Assembly (NCBI RefSeq): GCF_017896165.1
Contig: NZ_JAFCNB010000009.1
Coordinates: 124,001 to 188,000, forward strand
Length of the DNA stretch: 64,000 nucleotides
Source: Microbispora oryzae
Lineage (GTDB): Bacteria > Actinomycetota > Actinomycetes > Streptosporangiales > Streptosporangiaceae
Direction: 5' to 3'
The position numbers were made by a program, and so were the translations under genes. Below are positions 48,832-57,228 of the stretch, one piece after another (the stretch's first letter is position 1; every line of letters starts with the position of its first letter). The notes under the pieces are model-generated. The model worked only from the letters and a program-made list of their open reading frames with translations. It made no database searches and had not been told where the DNA came from.

Positions 48832-50712
48832 TTAGGCGAGCCCGTACGGGACGGGCACGGGGGCCGCCCTGAGACGCTCGCCCAGTGCCTTGGCCTGGGC
48901 GTCGAGCAGCGGGCTCGCGGCCACCCCCCGTCCCAGCAGGCCGCGCACCACGAAGTTGAGCGCCCGCAGGTTCGGCAGTTCGTATCGCTCGATCGGCAGG
49001 TCGCCCGTCTCGGGCAGCAGCGCGCGCACCCGGTCGGCGGTCAGGAAGGCGGCGAGCCAGGCGTAGCGGTCGTCGCGTTCCACCCACACGCCGACGTTCG
49101 CGTCGCCGCCCTTGTCGCCCGACCGCGCCCCGGCGATCGCGCCCAGCGGCAGCCAGGCCACCTCCGCCTCATCCCATGCGGGAGCCGGGGTTTCGCGGAC
49201 AGCTGCGTCGCGGGCCGGTGTGTCGAGTGTCAGGGCGCGGGAGACGGGCCCGGTGCTTCGCGGCGGCGGATGCGGCACCTCGACGCGCCTGCCGTCCACG
49301 GTGACCACCGGCGTGACGGCCGCCGCGTCCACCAGCGACGGCCAGTGGACGCCGTAGGGTGACGCGTCGCCGGGCGGGGTGAGCGCGAAGAACCCGGGAT
49401 AGCCCGCCAGTCCGGTCTCCACCACGGCCGAGGAGAACGCCCGGCCGGCCCGGCGCGGGTCGGGGTCCATGACCGTGATCCTCAGCAACGCCGTGGCCGC
49501 GCCGCCGTCGGGCGCCCGGCCCGGCTCCCCGCCGGAGGGCGGCGGGTCGTACGACGCCAGGGGGGTCAGCTCCACGTTGACCCGCTCGAACGACTCCCTG
49601 GGCACGCGGGCCCAGATGGCCTCCTCCGCCACCCGCGCCTTGGCGGGGATGTCGAGCCCGGTCAGCACGAGCGACATCGTGTTGCGGTGGCCGCCGAGGT
49701 AGTTGACGGAGACCTTGAGCGTCTCCGGCGGCGGCTCGCCCCGCACCCCGGAGATCCGCACCCGGTCAGGCGCCTCCTGCTCCAGCCGCACGGTGTCGAA
49801 CCGGGCCGTGACGTCCGGGCCGAGGTAGCGCGGCCCGCCGATCTCGTACAGGAGCTGCGCGGTCACTGTGCCGGCCGACACCAGCCCGCCCGTGCCCGGA
49901 TGCTTGGTGATCACGCTGGACCCGTCGGCGTGCAGCTCGGCGATCGGGAAGCCGCAGTGGGCGAGATCGGGGACGTCCCGGAAGAACGCGTAGTTGCCGC
50001 CGGTCGCCTGGCAGCCGCACTCGATCACGTGCCCGGCGGCCACCGAGCCGGCCAGCGCGTCCAGGTCGCCGGGTCCCCACCCGAACCGCCACATGCCCGG
50101 CCCGGTGACCAGCGCGGCGTCCGTGACACGGCCGGTGACGACGACGTCCGCGCCGTTCTCCAGGGCCACGGCGACGGGCCGGCCGCCCAGGTAGGCGTTC
50201 GCGGTGACCGGGGCGGCCGGGCAGGGCTCGCCGGTGTCCATGTGCGGGAGCGGCCCGGGATCCGGCATGAGGTCGTCGCCCGTCACGTGCGCGACGGCCG
50301 CCCGCAGCCCCAGCCGTGCGGCCAGGGCGGCGACGGCCTCGGCGCAGCCCGCGGGGTCGAGGCCGCCGGCGTTCGACACGATCCTGACGCCCCGGTCGAG
50401 GCACGTGCCGAGCACCTCCTCCAGCTGCCTGAGGAAGCTCGGAGCGTATCCCGGCCGGCCCTTCATCCGGTTGGCGGCGAGGATCATCATGGTCAGCTCG
50501 GCCAGCCAGTCGCCCGTCAGCACGTCGATCGGGCCGCCCTCGACCATCTCGCGGGCCGCCGACAGGCGGTCGCCGTAGAAGCCGCCGCAGTTGGCCACCC
50601 GCAGCGGCCCGGGCGGCCGCTCAGGTGACGGCCCGGATGACGGCCCGGATGACGGCCCGGATGACGGCTCGGATGACGGCTCGGGCGCGGCGTCCCGTGG
50701 GGGCGCGTTCAT
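48832..50712 (-). CDS. Acyclic terpene utilisation AtuA family protein (DUF1446)
   Basis: 626 residues. N-terminal DUF1446 (RVANCGGFYGDRLSAAREMVEGGPIDVLTGDWLAELTM, RIVSNAGGLDP, TGRVTDAALVTGP, ECGCQATGGNYAFF) and the C-terminal AtuA tail (AGARSGDKGGDANVGVWV, LNFVVRGLLG). AtuA is required for growth on citronellol and geraniol in Pseudomonas, but its reaction is not established. ATG 50712 overlaps the enoyl-CoA hydratase stop (ATGA). The first 37 residues are an SSGP-repeat extension encoded by 12-bp repeats. Last gene of the operon 55435 to 48832. Confidence 0.88.
   Translation of the reverse strand: MNAPPRDAAPEPSSEPSSGPSSGPSSGPSPERPPGPLRVANCGGFYGDRLSAAREMVEGGPIDVLTGDWLAELTMMILAANRMKGRPGYAPSFLRQLEEVLGTCLDRGVRIVSNAGGLDPAGCAEAVAALAARLGLRAAVAHVTGDDLMPDPGPLPHMDTGEPCPAAPVTANAYLGGRPVAVALENGADVVVTGRVTDAALVTGPGMWRFGWGPGDLDALAGSVAAGHVIECGCQATGGNYAFFRDVPDLAHCGFPIAELHADGSSVITKHPGTGGLVSAGTVTAQLLYEIGGPRYLGPDVTARFDTVRLEQEAPDRVRISGVRGEPPPETLKVSVNYLGGHRNTMSLVLTGLDIPAKARVAEEAIWARVPRESFERVNVELTPLASYDPPPSGGEPGRAPDGGAATALLRITVMDPDPRRAGRAFSSAVVETGLAGYPGFFALTPPGDASPYGVHWPSLVDAAAVTPVVTVDGRRVEVPHPPPRSTGPVSRALTLDTPARDAAVRETPAPAWDEAEVAWLPLGAIAGARSGDKGGDANVGVWVERDDRYAWLAAFLTADRVRALLPETGDLPIERYELPNLRALNFVVRGLLGRGVAASPLLDAQAKALGERLRAAPVPVPYGLA
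50624..50683 (-). repeat. Five 12-bp repeats in the AtuA-family gene start
   Basis: GGTGACGGCCCG (50624), GATGACGGCCCG (50636, 50648), GATGACGGCTCG (50660, 50672). Encodes SSGP/SSEP in the N-terminal extension. Lies about 30 bases from the start codon that overlaps the upstream stop. Confidence 0.9.
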
Positions 50713-51560
50713 CGGCCGCCCGACGTTCCCTCGCCCGGGATCCAGGCCGGTGGCCGCTTCTCGGCGAACGCCCGGACGCCCTCCTGCCCCTCGGCGGAGG
50801 CGAAGCGCTGGGCGGACAGCTCGGCCATCGCCCGGAAGCCCTCGTGGACCGGCATGAGCGGCACCTGCCGCACCAGCCGCTTGGTGATCGCCAGCGCCTC
50901 GGGCCCGCCGCGCAGCAGCATGTCCGTGTAGCGGGCGACGGCGGCGTCCAGATCCGATTCGGGCACGGCGGCGGTGAGCAGCCCGATCTCCACGGCCCGG
51001 CGGGCGGTGAAGACCTCGCCGGTCAGGAAGTACTCCGCCGCCGCGCGGGGGTCGAGCCTGCGCAGGCACGTGACCGCGATCATCGCGGGTACGACGCCGA
51101 GCCTGACCTCGGTGAAGGCGAACGACGCGGTGTCGGGGGCGATCGCGAGGTCGCAGGCGGCGACGAGACCGAGGCCGCCCGCGCGGGCGGTGCCGTTGAG
51201 CCGGCACACGACCGGTTTGGGGCTGTCCCAGATCTTGGCCATGACATCGGGGAACGAGGCGGTGAGCGCGGCCCGCCCGCCGCTCCGCTGTTCCTTGAGG
51301 TCGGCGCCCGCGCAGAAGACGGGTCCGGTCCCGGTCAGCACGATCACCCGTACGGCCGGTGCGGCGAGCGCCCGGTCGAGCGCCTCGCCGAGCTCCCTGA
51401 GCAGCCGGGAGGAGAGGGCGTTGCGGTTGTGCGGCGAGTCCAGGGTGACGGTCGCGACGCCGCCCGCCTCGTCGCCGCGGACGAGCGGCACCGCCGGGTC
51501 CGGGGCCGGGTCCGGGGCCTGGTCCGGGTCAGGGGCCGAGGCCGGGCCGGTGGCCGTCAC
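50709..51560 (-). CDS. Enoyl-CoA hydratase/isomerase family protein (AtuE/LiuC-like)
   Basis: 283 residues. Crotonase fold: GPVFCAGADLKEQRSG (oxyanion hole 1), CRLNGTARAGGLGLVAACDLAIA (oxyanion hole 2) and the catalytic-Glu region FAFTEVRLGVVPAMI. Ends with the trimerisation segment. N terminus has a PDPDQAPDPAPDP low-complexity stretch. In atu and liu pathways such an enzyme hydrates the carboxylated enoyl-CoA (isohexenylglutaconyl-CoA or 3-methylglutaconyl-CoA). The GTG start 51560 overlaps the biotin carboxylase stop and its stop overlaps the AtuA start, so translation is coupled. Confidence 0.88.
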   Translation of the reverse strand: MTATGPASAPDPDQAPDPAPDPAVPLVRGDEAGGVATVTLDSPHNRNALSSRLLRELGEALDRALAAPAVRVIVLTGTGPVFCAGADLKEQRSGGRAALTASFPDVMAKIWDSPKPVVCRLNGTARAGGLGLVAACDLAIAPDTASFAFTEVRLGVVPAMIAVTCLRRLDPRAAAEYFLTGEVFTARRAVEIGLLTAAVPESDLDAAVARYTDMLLRGGPEALAITKRLVRQVPLMPVHEGFRAMAELSAQRFASAEGQEGVRAFAEKRPPAWIPGEGTSGGR

Positions 51561-53803
51561 CGGTCCTCTCCGGACTCCGGAGCCGGTCCGGTCTCCGGGC
51601 CGGGCGCGCGCTCCGGGCCGGACAGCGGGTCATCGTCGCGCGCGGGCGGCGGCCCCGGCTCGGCCGAGGCGGAGGGAACGGCCGAGGGAACGGCCGGAGG
51701 AGCGGGAACGGGGGCGGCGGACGGCTCGGGGGCCGGCCCGCCGGAGGGCGCGGCGGAGGGCCCGGTTGAGGGCGCGGGGGCGGGAGCAGGGGAAGGCGCC
51801 GGAGCGGGGCCGGGGGAAGACACGGCGGAGGGCGCCGCCGCTCCGGCCGTCCCGTCGGCTGCCCGGGGCGTGATCACGGCGAGCACCGTCCCGGCGTCCA
51901 CGCGGCTGCCCGGCGTGACACTCACCGCGGACACCGAGCCCGCGGCGTCGGACAGGATCCGATGCTCCATCTTCATCGCCTCCAGCACGAGGACCGGCTG
52001 TCCGGCCACGACCTCGTCACCGGCCGCGACCTCGACACGGAGCACCGTACCCGGCATGGGGGCGAGCAACGATCCGGGCGCGGCCTGTTCGCCCGGCTCG
52101 GGCAGCCGCTCCAGGGGGACCAGCCGCACCGGTCCGAGGGACGAGTCGACGTGCACCACTCCGGGATAGGCGGCGACGGCGAACCCGTGCCGCACACCGG
52201 CCACGTCCAGGGTGACCAGCTCCGGGGTCGCCGACATCAGGCGGACGTCGTCGAAGCGCTCGGCCCGCAGGCCGTCGCGGGTGAACCGGTAGGCGATCTC
52301 CAGCCGGTCGTCACCGGCGGTCCTGAACGCGGCCCGCTGCGGCTGGGAGGGCACGTTGCGCCAGCCGCTCGGCAGGCCGCCGAGCACGGGCGCAGCCTCC
52401 CGGGCGGCCGCAGCCCCGGCCAGGGCGGCGGCGAGCGCGGACAGCCGTACGGCGCGCGGATCGGCGAGCGGGGCGGAGCACGGGTCACGGTCGAGGAACC
52501 GGGTGTCGAGCGCGCCGGAGCGGAACTCCGGATGCCGCAGCACCCGCACCAGCAGGTCGCGGTTGGTGGCCGGGCCGTGCACCCGGGCCCCGGCGAGCGC
52601 CGCCGCCAGCCTGCGGGCCGCCTGCGCGCGGGTCTCCGCGTACGCGATCACCTTGCCGAGCATCGGGTCGTAGTGGACGCTCATCTCGTCGCCCGATGCG
52701 ATCCCCGAGTCGAGCCGAAGGCGCGCGCCGAGGGCGAACTCGCCGTCCACGCCGGGCACCTCGAACCGGTGGACCACGCCCGCCTGCGGGCGGCCGTCGG
52801 CGTCCTCGGCGTAGAGCCTGGCCTCGATCGCGTGGCCGACGGGGCTCGGCGGCAGCGCGGGCAGCCGCACGCCCTCGGCCACCTCGATCTGGAGCCGCAC
52901 CAGGTCGACGCCGTAGACCGCCTCGGTCACCGGGTGCTCGACCTGCAGTCGCGTGTTCATCTCCAGGAAGTGGAAGGCGCCGTCGGGGGCCAGCAGGAAC
53001 TCGACGGTGCCCGCTCCGACGTACCCGATGGCGCTGGCGGCCCGGACGGCGGTCTCGAACAGCTCGCGGCGCAGTTCCGGCGTGACGCCGGGGGAGGGCG
53101 CCTCCTCGATCACCTTCTGGTGGCGGCGCTGGATCGAGCACTCGCGCTCGCCGAGGGCCCAGACCGTGCCGTGGGCGTCGGCGAGGATCTGCACCTCGAC
53201 GTGCCGGGCGCCCTCCAGCAGCGGCTCGGCGAACAGCGTGCCGTCGCCGAAGGCCGACAGGGCCTCCCGGCGGGCCGACTCGATCGCCTGGGGCAGCTCC
53301 GCGAGGTCGCGGACCACGCGCATGCCGCGTCCGCCGCCCCCGGCCGACGCCTTGACCAGCAGGGGCGTCCGAGGTTCCGGCAGGTCGGCCGGTTCATCGG
53401 GGGAGAGCCGGAACGTCGGGAGCACCGGCACCCCGGCCTCCGTCATGATCGCCTTGGCTTCGATCTTCGAGCCCATCGCGGCGATCGCGTCGGGAGAGGG
53501 CCCGATCCAGGTGAGACCCGCCTCCAGCACGGCCCTGGCGAACTCGGCGTTCTCCGACAGGAAGCCGTATCCGGGGTGCACGGCGTCCGCCCCGGAGCGG
53601 CGGGCGGCGTCCACGACCAGCGCCGGATCCAGGTACGCGGCCGGGGCGCCGAGGCGCACGGCCAGGTCGGCCTCGGCCGTGTGCGGCGCCGCCGCGTCGG
53701 CGTCGGAGAACACCGCCACCGTGCCGATGCCCAGCTCACGGCAGGTCCGGAACACCCGGCGGGCGATCTCTCCCCGGTTGGCCACGAGCAGCCGCTCGAT
53801 CAT
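51557..53803 (-). CDS. Biotin carboxylase/biotin carrier alpha subunit (AtuF-like) with long disordered tail
   Basis: 748 residues. Biotin carboxylase part MIERLLVANRGEIARRVFRT, ATP-grasp [29 protein letters not shown]; biotinyl Lys611 in VLEAMKMEHR. The carrier domain ends at residue 646 (VLAVITP), where such proteins normally stop. Here 102 further residues follow that are almost only Pro, Ala, Ser, Gly and Glu, without repeats long enough to align. The tail is encoded just before the enoyl-CoA hydratase start, whose own N terminus is similar in composition. Substrate of the carboxylase complex is not certain: geranyl-CoA by operon context, or another enoyl-CoA. Confidence 0.9.
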   Translation of the reverse strand: MIERLLVANRGEIARRVFRTCRELGIGTVAVFSDADAAAPHTAEADLAVRLGAPAAYLDPALVVDAARRSGADAVHPGYGFLSENAEFARAVLEAGLTWIGPSPDAIAAMGSKIEAKAIMTEAGVPVLPTFRLSPDEPADLPEPRTPLLVKASAGGGGRGMRVVRDLAELPQAIESARREALSAFGDGTLFAEPLLEGARHVEVQILADAHGTVWALGERECSIQRRHQKVIEEAPSPGVTPELRRELFETAVRAASAIGYVGAGTVEFLLAPDGAFHFLEMNTRLQVEHPVTEAVYGVDLVRLQIEVAEGVRLPALPPSPVGHAIEARLYAEDADGRPQAGVVHRFEVPGVDGEFALGARLRLDSGIASGDEMSVHYDPMLGKVIAYAETRAQAARRLAAALAGARVHGPATNRDLLVRVLRHPEFRSGALDTRFLDRDPCSAPLADPRAVRLSALAAALAGAAAAREAAPVLGGLPSGWRNVPSQPQRAAFRTAGDDRLEIAYRFTRDGLRAERFDDVRLMSATPELVTLDVAGVRHGFAVAAYPGVVHVDSSLGPVRLVPLERLPEPGEQAAPGSLLAPMPGTVLRVEVAAGDEVVAGQPVLVLEAMKMEHRILSDAAGSVSAVSVTPGSRVDAGTVLAVITPRAADGTAGAAAPSAVSSPGPAPAPSPAPAPAPSTGPSAAPSGGPAPEPSAAPVPAPPAVPSAVPSASAEPGPPPARDDDPLSGPERAPGPETGPAPESGEDR
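51560..51865 (-). repeat. Low-complexity Pro/Ala/Ser tail-coding tract
   Basis: Highly biased GC-rich stretch coding the 102-residue tail of the biotin carboxylase (for example PAPAPSTGPSAAPSGGPAPEPSAAP). It shows irregular 6-18 bp internal repetition and ends at the next gene's start. Confidence 0.75.
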
Positions 53804-53839
53804 GGTTCTCCACCCCTCAGGCGGCCCGCGGGCACGCCG

Positions 53840-55435
53840 TCACATCCGGAACACGCCGTAGCCCGCCGGCGGGGCGGGGGGCGCGTCGCCGATCGCGGAC
53901 AGGCACAGGCCGAGGACGGTCCGGGTGTCCCTCGGATCGATGACCCCGTCGTCGTAGAGCCGGCCGGACAGGAAGAACGCCAGCGACTCGGCCTCGATCT
54001 GCGTCTCGACGGCCCGGCGCATCGCCGCGTCGGCCTCCTCGTCGTACGCCTGGCCGCGCGCCTCGGCGGCGGCCCGGCCCACGATCGACATGACGCCGGC
54101 CAGCTGGGCGGGCCCCATCACGGCCGACTTGGCGCTCGGCCAGCTGAACAGGAAACGCGGGTCGTAGGCGCGGCCGCACATGCCGTAGTTTCCGGCTCCG
54201 TAGGAGGCGCCCATGACGACGGTGAGGTGCGGGACCGTCGAGTTCGCCACCGCGTTGATCATCATGGCGCCGTGCTTGATGATCCCGCTCTGCTCGTACT
54301 CCTTGCCGACCATGTAGCCGGTGGTGTTCTGCAGGAAGAGGAGGGGCGTGCGCGACCGGTCGGCCAGCTGGATGAACTGCGCCGCCTTCTGCGACTCGGC
54401 GCCGAAAAGCACGCCCTGGGCGTTGGCGAGGATCCCGACCGGATGGCCGTGGACGGAGGCCCAGCCCGTCACCAGGCTCGGTCCGTAGAGAGGCTTGAAC
54501 TCGTCGAAGTCGCTGTCGTCGACCACCCGGGCGATGACCTCCCGGGGGTCGAACGGCACCTTGAGGTCCTCAGGCACGACGCCGAGCAACTCGTCCTCGT
54601 CGTATCGGGGCGGCGCGCCGGCCGGGACGGGGCCCGCGGCCTTCCGCCAGTTGAGCCGCCGCACGATCCGGCGGCCGATGCGGAGCGCGTCGTGCTCGTC
54701 GGCGGCGAGATGGTCGGCGAGGCCGGAGACGCGGGCGTGCATCAGCGCTCCGCCGAGCGACTCGTCGTCGGACTCCTCTCCGGTGGCCATCTTGACCAGT
54801 GGCGGGCCGCCGAGGAACACCTTCGCGTGATCGCGCACCATGACCACGTGATCGCTCAGGCCGGGCACGTAGGCCCCGCCGGCGGTCGAGCTGCCGAAGA
54901 CGAGCGCGATCGTCGGGATGCCGGCGGCCGACAGGCGGGTCAGGTCGCGGAACACCCGGCCGCCCGGGATGAAGATCTCCTTCTGGGTCGGCAGGTCGGC
55001 GCCGCCCGACTCGACGAGGTTGATCAGCGGCATGCGGTTCTCGAACGCGATGTCGGCGGCCCGCAGCGTCTTGCGGAGCGTCCAGGGGTTGGACGCCCCG
55101 CCGCGCACGGTCGGATCGTTCGCGATGATCACGCACTCGACGCCCTCGACGACGCCGATCCCGGTCACGACGCTGGCGCCGACGGGGAACTCGGTGCCCC
55201 AGGCCGCCAGCGGCGACAGCTCAAGGAACGGCGAGCCCGGGTCGACGAGCAACTCGATCCGCTCGCGCGCGAGCAGCCTGCCGCGCTCCCTGTGCCGGTC
55301 GACGTACGCCGGCCCGCCGCCCGCGACCGCCTTGGCCTGCTCGGCCTCCAGCTCGGCGAGCTTGGCGAGCATGGCCTCCCGGCGGGCGCCGTACTCGGCC
55401 CCGGAGGTGTCCAGCCTGCTCATCAGCACCGTCAT
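53840..55435 (-). CDS. Acyl-CoA carboxylase carboxyltransferase beta subunit (AtuC/MCC-like)
   Basis: 531 residues. Carboxyltransferase with [16 protein letters not shown] and [23 protein letters not shown] in the N half, TTGYMVGKEYEQSGIIKHGAMM and MGASYGAGNYGMCGRAY in the C half, end GYGVFRM. It differs clearly from the 31318-32892 paralogue (GSS instead of GSC, GLSD instead of AMSD), so it should act on another acyl-CoA; by the AtuA neighbour, geranyl-CoA or a related terpenoid-CoA is possible. First gene of the operon. ATG 55435; ATG 55423 is an alternative. Weak ribosome binding site, and ATGACGGTG is duplicated directly upstream. Confidence 0.9.
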   Translation of the reverse strand: MTVLMSRLDTSGAEYGARREAMLAKLAELEAEQAKAVAGGGPAYVDRHRERGRLLARERIELLVDPGSPFLELSPLAAWGTEFPVGASVVTGIGVVEGVECVIIANDPTVRGGASNPWTLRKTLRAADIAFENRMPLINLVESGGADLPTQKEIFIPGGRVFRDLTRLSAAGIPTIALVFGSSTAGGAYVPGLSDHVVMVRDHAKVFLGGPPLVKMATGEESDDESLGGALMHARVSGLADHLAADEHDALRIGRRIVRRLNWRKAAGPVPAGAPPRYDEDELLGVVPEDLKVPFDPREVIARVVDDSDFDEFKPLYGPSLVTGWASVHGHPVGILANAQGVLFGAESQKAAQFIQLADRSRTPLLFLQNTTGYMVGKEYEQSGIIKHGAMMINAVANSTVPHLTVVMGASYGAGNYGMCGRAYDPRFLFSWPSAKSAVMGPAQLAGVMSIVGRAAAEARGQAYDEEADAAMRRAVETQIEAESLAFFLSGRLYDDGVIDPRDTRTVLGLCLSAIGDAPPAPPAGYGVFRM

Positions 55436-55476
55436 CTGGTCACCGTCATTTGGTCACCGAACCTCGCTCTGCCACG

Positions 55477-55513
55477 GATGATCATCTTGCTGGCGCATCG
55501 GCGCCCGCGTCAA
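55477..55513 (-). promoter_or_regulatory. Atu-like operon promoter with palindromic GATGATCATC
   Basis: On the minus strand TTGACG (55513-55508), 18-bp spacer, CAAGAT (55489-55484). The perfect palindrome GATGATCATC (55477-55486) overlaps the downstream edge of the -10, a typical repressor position. No regulator gene is adjacent. Confidence 0.5.
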
Positions 55514-55532
55514 CGAACGTGCCCCGACCCGG

Positions 55533-57152
55533 TCATCCGCAGTGCGACCACCCGCTGGTCCAGGTCGCGCTGCCGTACCCGCCGCCCCATATGACGCACG
55601 TACGGGTCGCGGCGAGCCGCAGGGGCCCGGCGTACGCCGTGTACTGCCCGCTGTCGGCGGTGGACGCCCCGCCCTTGACCTTCAGGACCGCGGACATCTT
55701 GATCTTCGCTGGGATCACGTACTTCGAGAGCGTGACGACGCAGTTCTTCCCGCTCGACGCGTTGTAGAGAAGGTAGGTCGTCGCGGCGCCGTAGGAATGC
55801 GAGTCGATCACCTTGAAGCCCGAGCCGCAGACGCCCGCCGCGCTGTACGGGTTCGGTTTCGGCGCCGGGGCGGTCGCCTTCCGCGTCGGCTCCGGGGACG
55901 GCTTGGGGCTGGGGGTCGTCGCCGGGGCGGTGGAGCCCCCACCGGAGGTTCCGGTCGAGACGGGGGTCCGCGACGGAGTGGCCGGGGTCCGCGTGCGATG
56001 CGAGGACGGCGGTGCGGTGGCGCCGGACCGGGGTCCCGTGTCTCCTGTGCTCCCCGCGTTCCCCGTGCCCTCCGTGCCGGTGGACGGCGTCCGATGCCCG
56101 GCGTTCCGCGGCACGGCCTCGGAGGAGCGGGGGGACGACGGCGCCGGAGACCCGGGAGGTGCCGTACCGGCCGGCGCCGAGGCGGCGATGGCTCCCGTGC
56201 CGGCGGCGGGGAGCGTGGACACGACGGACGGGGGCCGCACCGCGACCAGCACGACGGCGGTCGTGAGGACGCCGGCCGCCGCCACCCCCGACACGATCAG
56301 GGCGGTGCGGGACGGCCGCCTCCGCCCGGGGGAGGGGACCGGCCCGGTCGCCGGGGCGCTGCCCGTGAGCCGGGCGAGGACCTCCTCGGCGGACGGGCGG
56401 CGGGCGGGGTCCTTCGACAGGCAGGCCGCGACGATGTCCCTGAGGGGCCCCGACAGCGCGCCGAGGTCAGGCGGGGAGTTGAGGATGCGGGCCATCACCG
56501 AGGGGATCGAGTCGGCCCCGAAGGCGGGCGTTCCGGTCGCGGCGAAGACCATCGTGACGCCCCAGGCGAAGACGTCCGCCGCCGCCGTGGCCGCGCCGCC
56601 CGACAGCAGTTCGGGCGCGAAGTAGGCGGGGGTGCCGACGGCGGCTCCCGTACCGGTCGTCTGGGGCGAGTCCAGCGCCCGGGCCACCCCGAAGTCGATC
56701 ACCACCGGGCCCTCCGCGCCCATGAGGACGTTCGCGGGCTTGAAGTCCCGGTGCGTGATCCCGGCCCGGTGGATGGCGGCCAGGGCGGTCACCGTGCTGA
56801 TGGCGAGGCGCTCCAGGGCGGCGCCCCGGCGTGGCCCCTCCCGCTCCACGAGCTGCCGCAGAGACGGCCCGGGGACGTACTCGCTGACGATGTACGGCTG
56901 GTTCCCGGCCATGTCGGCGTGCAGCACGGACGCCGTGCAGAAGCGCGCGACGCGCCGGGCGAGCGAGACCTCCCGCAGGAACCGCTCCCTGGCCTCCGGG
57001 TCGGCGGTGAAGCGGGCGTGCAGCAGCTTGACGGCCACGGGTTCGCCCGCGGGGCCCCGGCCGAGGTAGACGACGCCCTGGCCGCCCTCGCCGAGCCGGT
57101 CTACGACCTCGTAAGGTCCGAGCCTGGCCGGATCCCCGTCCTGCAACGCCAC
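55533..57152 (-). CDS. Membrane Ser/Thr protein kinase with small extracellular domain
   Basis: 539 residues. Cytoplasmic Hanks-type kinase: glycine loop RLGEGGQGVVYLG, VAVKLLH (catalytic Lys), HRDFKPANVL (Phe replaces the usual Leu of HRDL), VIDFGVARA, GTPAYFAPE. Then a Pro/Arg juxtamembrane region, one membrane helix (ALIVSGVAAAGVLTTAVVLVAV), a Ser/Thr/Pro extracellular stalk and a terminal 100-residue domain with four Cys (GVCGSGF, GKNCVVTL, TRTCVIWG, WSHCG), probably two disulfides, which should be the sensor. GTG 57152. Divergent or unrelated to neighbours; 76 bases from the FAD oxidase. Confidence 0.93.
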   Translation of the reverse strand: MALQDGDPARLGPYEVVDRLGEGGQGVVYLGRGPAGEPVAVKLLHARFTADPEARERFLREVSLARRVARFCTASVLHADMAGNQPYIVSEYVPGPSLRQLVEREGPRRGAALERLAISTVTALAAIHRAGITHRDFKPANVLMGAEGPVVIDFGVARALDSPQTTGTGAAVGTPAYFAPELLSGGAATAAADVFAWGVTMVFAATGTPAFGADSIPSVMARILNSPPDLGALSGPLRDIVAACLSKDPARRPSAEEVLARLTGSAPATGPVPSPGRRRPSRTALIVSGVAAAGVLTTAVVLVAVRPPSVVSTLPAAGTGAIAASAPAGTAPPGSPAPSSPRSSEAVPRNAGHRTPSTGTEGTGNAGSTGDTGPRSGATAPPSSHRTRTPATPSRTPVSTGTSGGGSTAPATTPSPKPSPEPTRKATAPAPKPNPYSAAGVCGSGFKVIDSHSYGAATTYLLYNASSGKNCVVTLSKYVIPAKIKMSAVLKVKGGASTADSGQYTAYAGPLRLAATRTCVIWGGGYGSATWTSGWSHCG

Positions 57153-57228
57153 TGCGACCCCGACTTACCCCGAAATAGAGCGATCTTCCGGGAGAGGTTA
57201 TCAGTGGCGGGGCACGGTCATCCGGCGA

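Noticed and set aside
51962-55594. 1210-codon plus-strand frame opposite the Atu-like operon
   Set aside because: Antisense of recognised carboxylase genes; no domain and composition typical of third-position GC bias.
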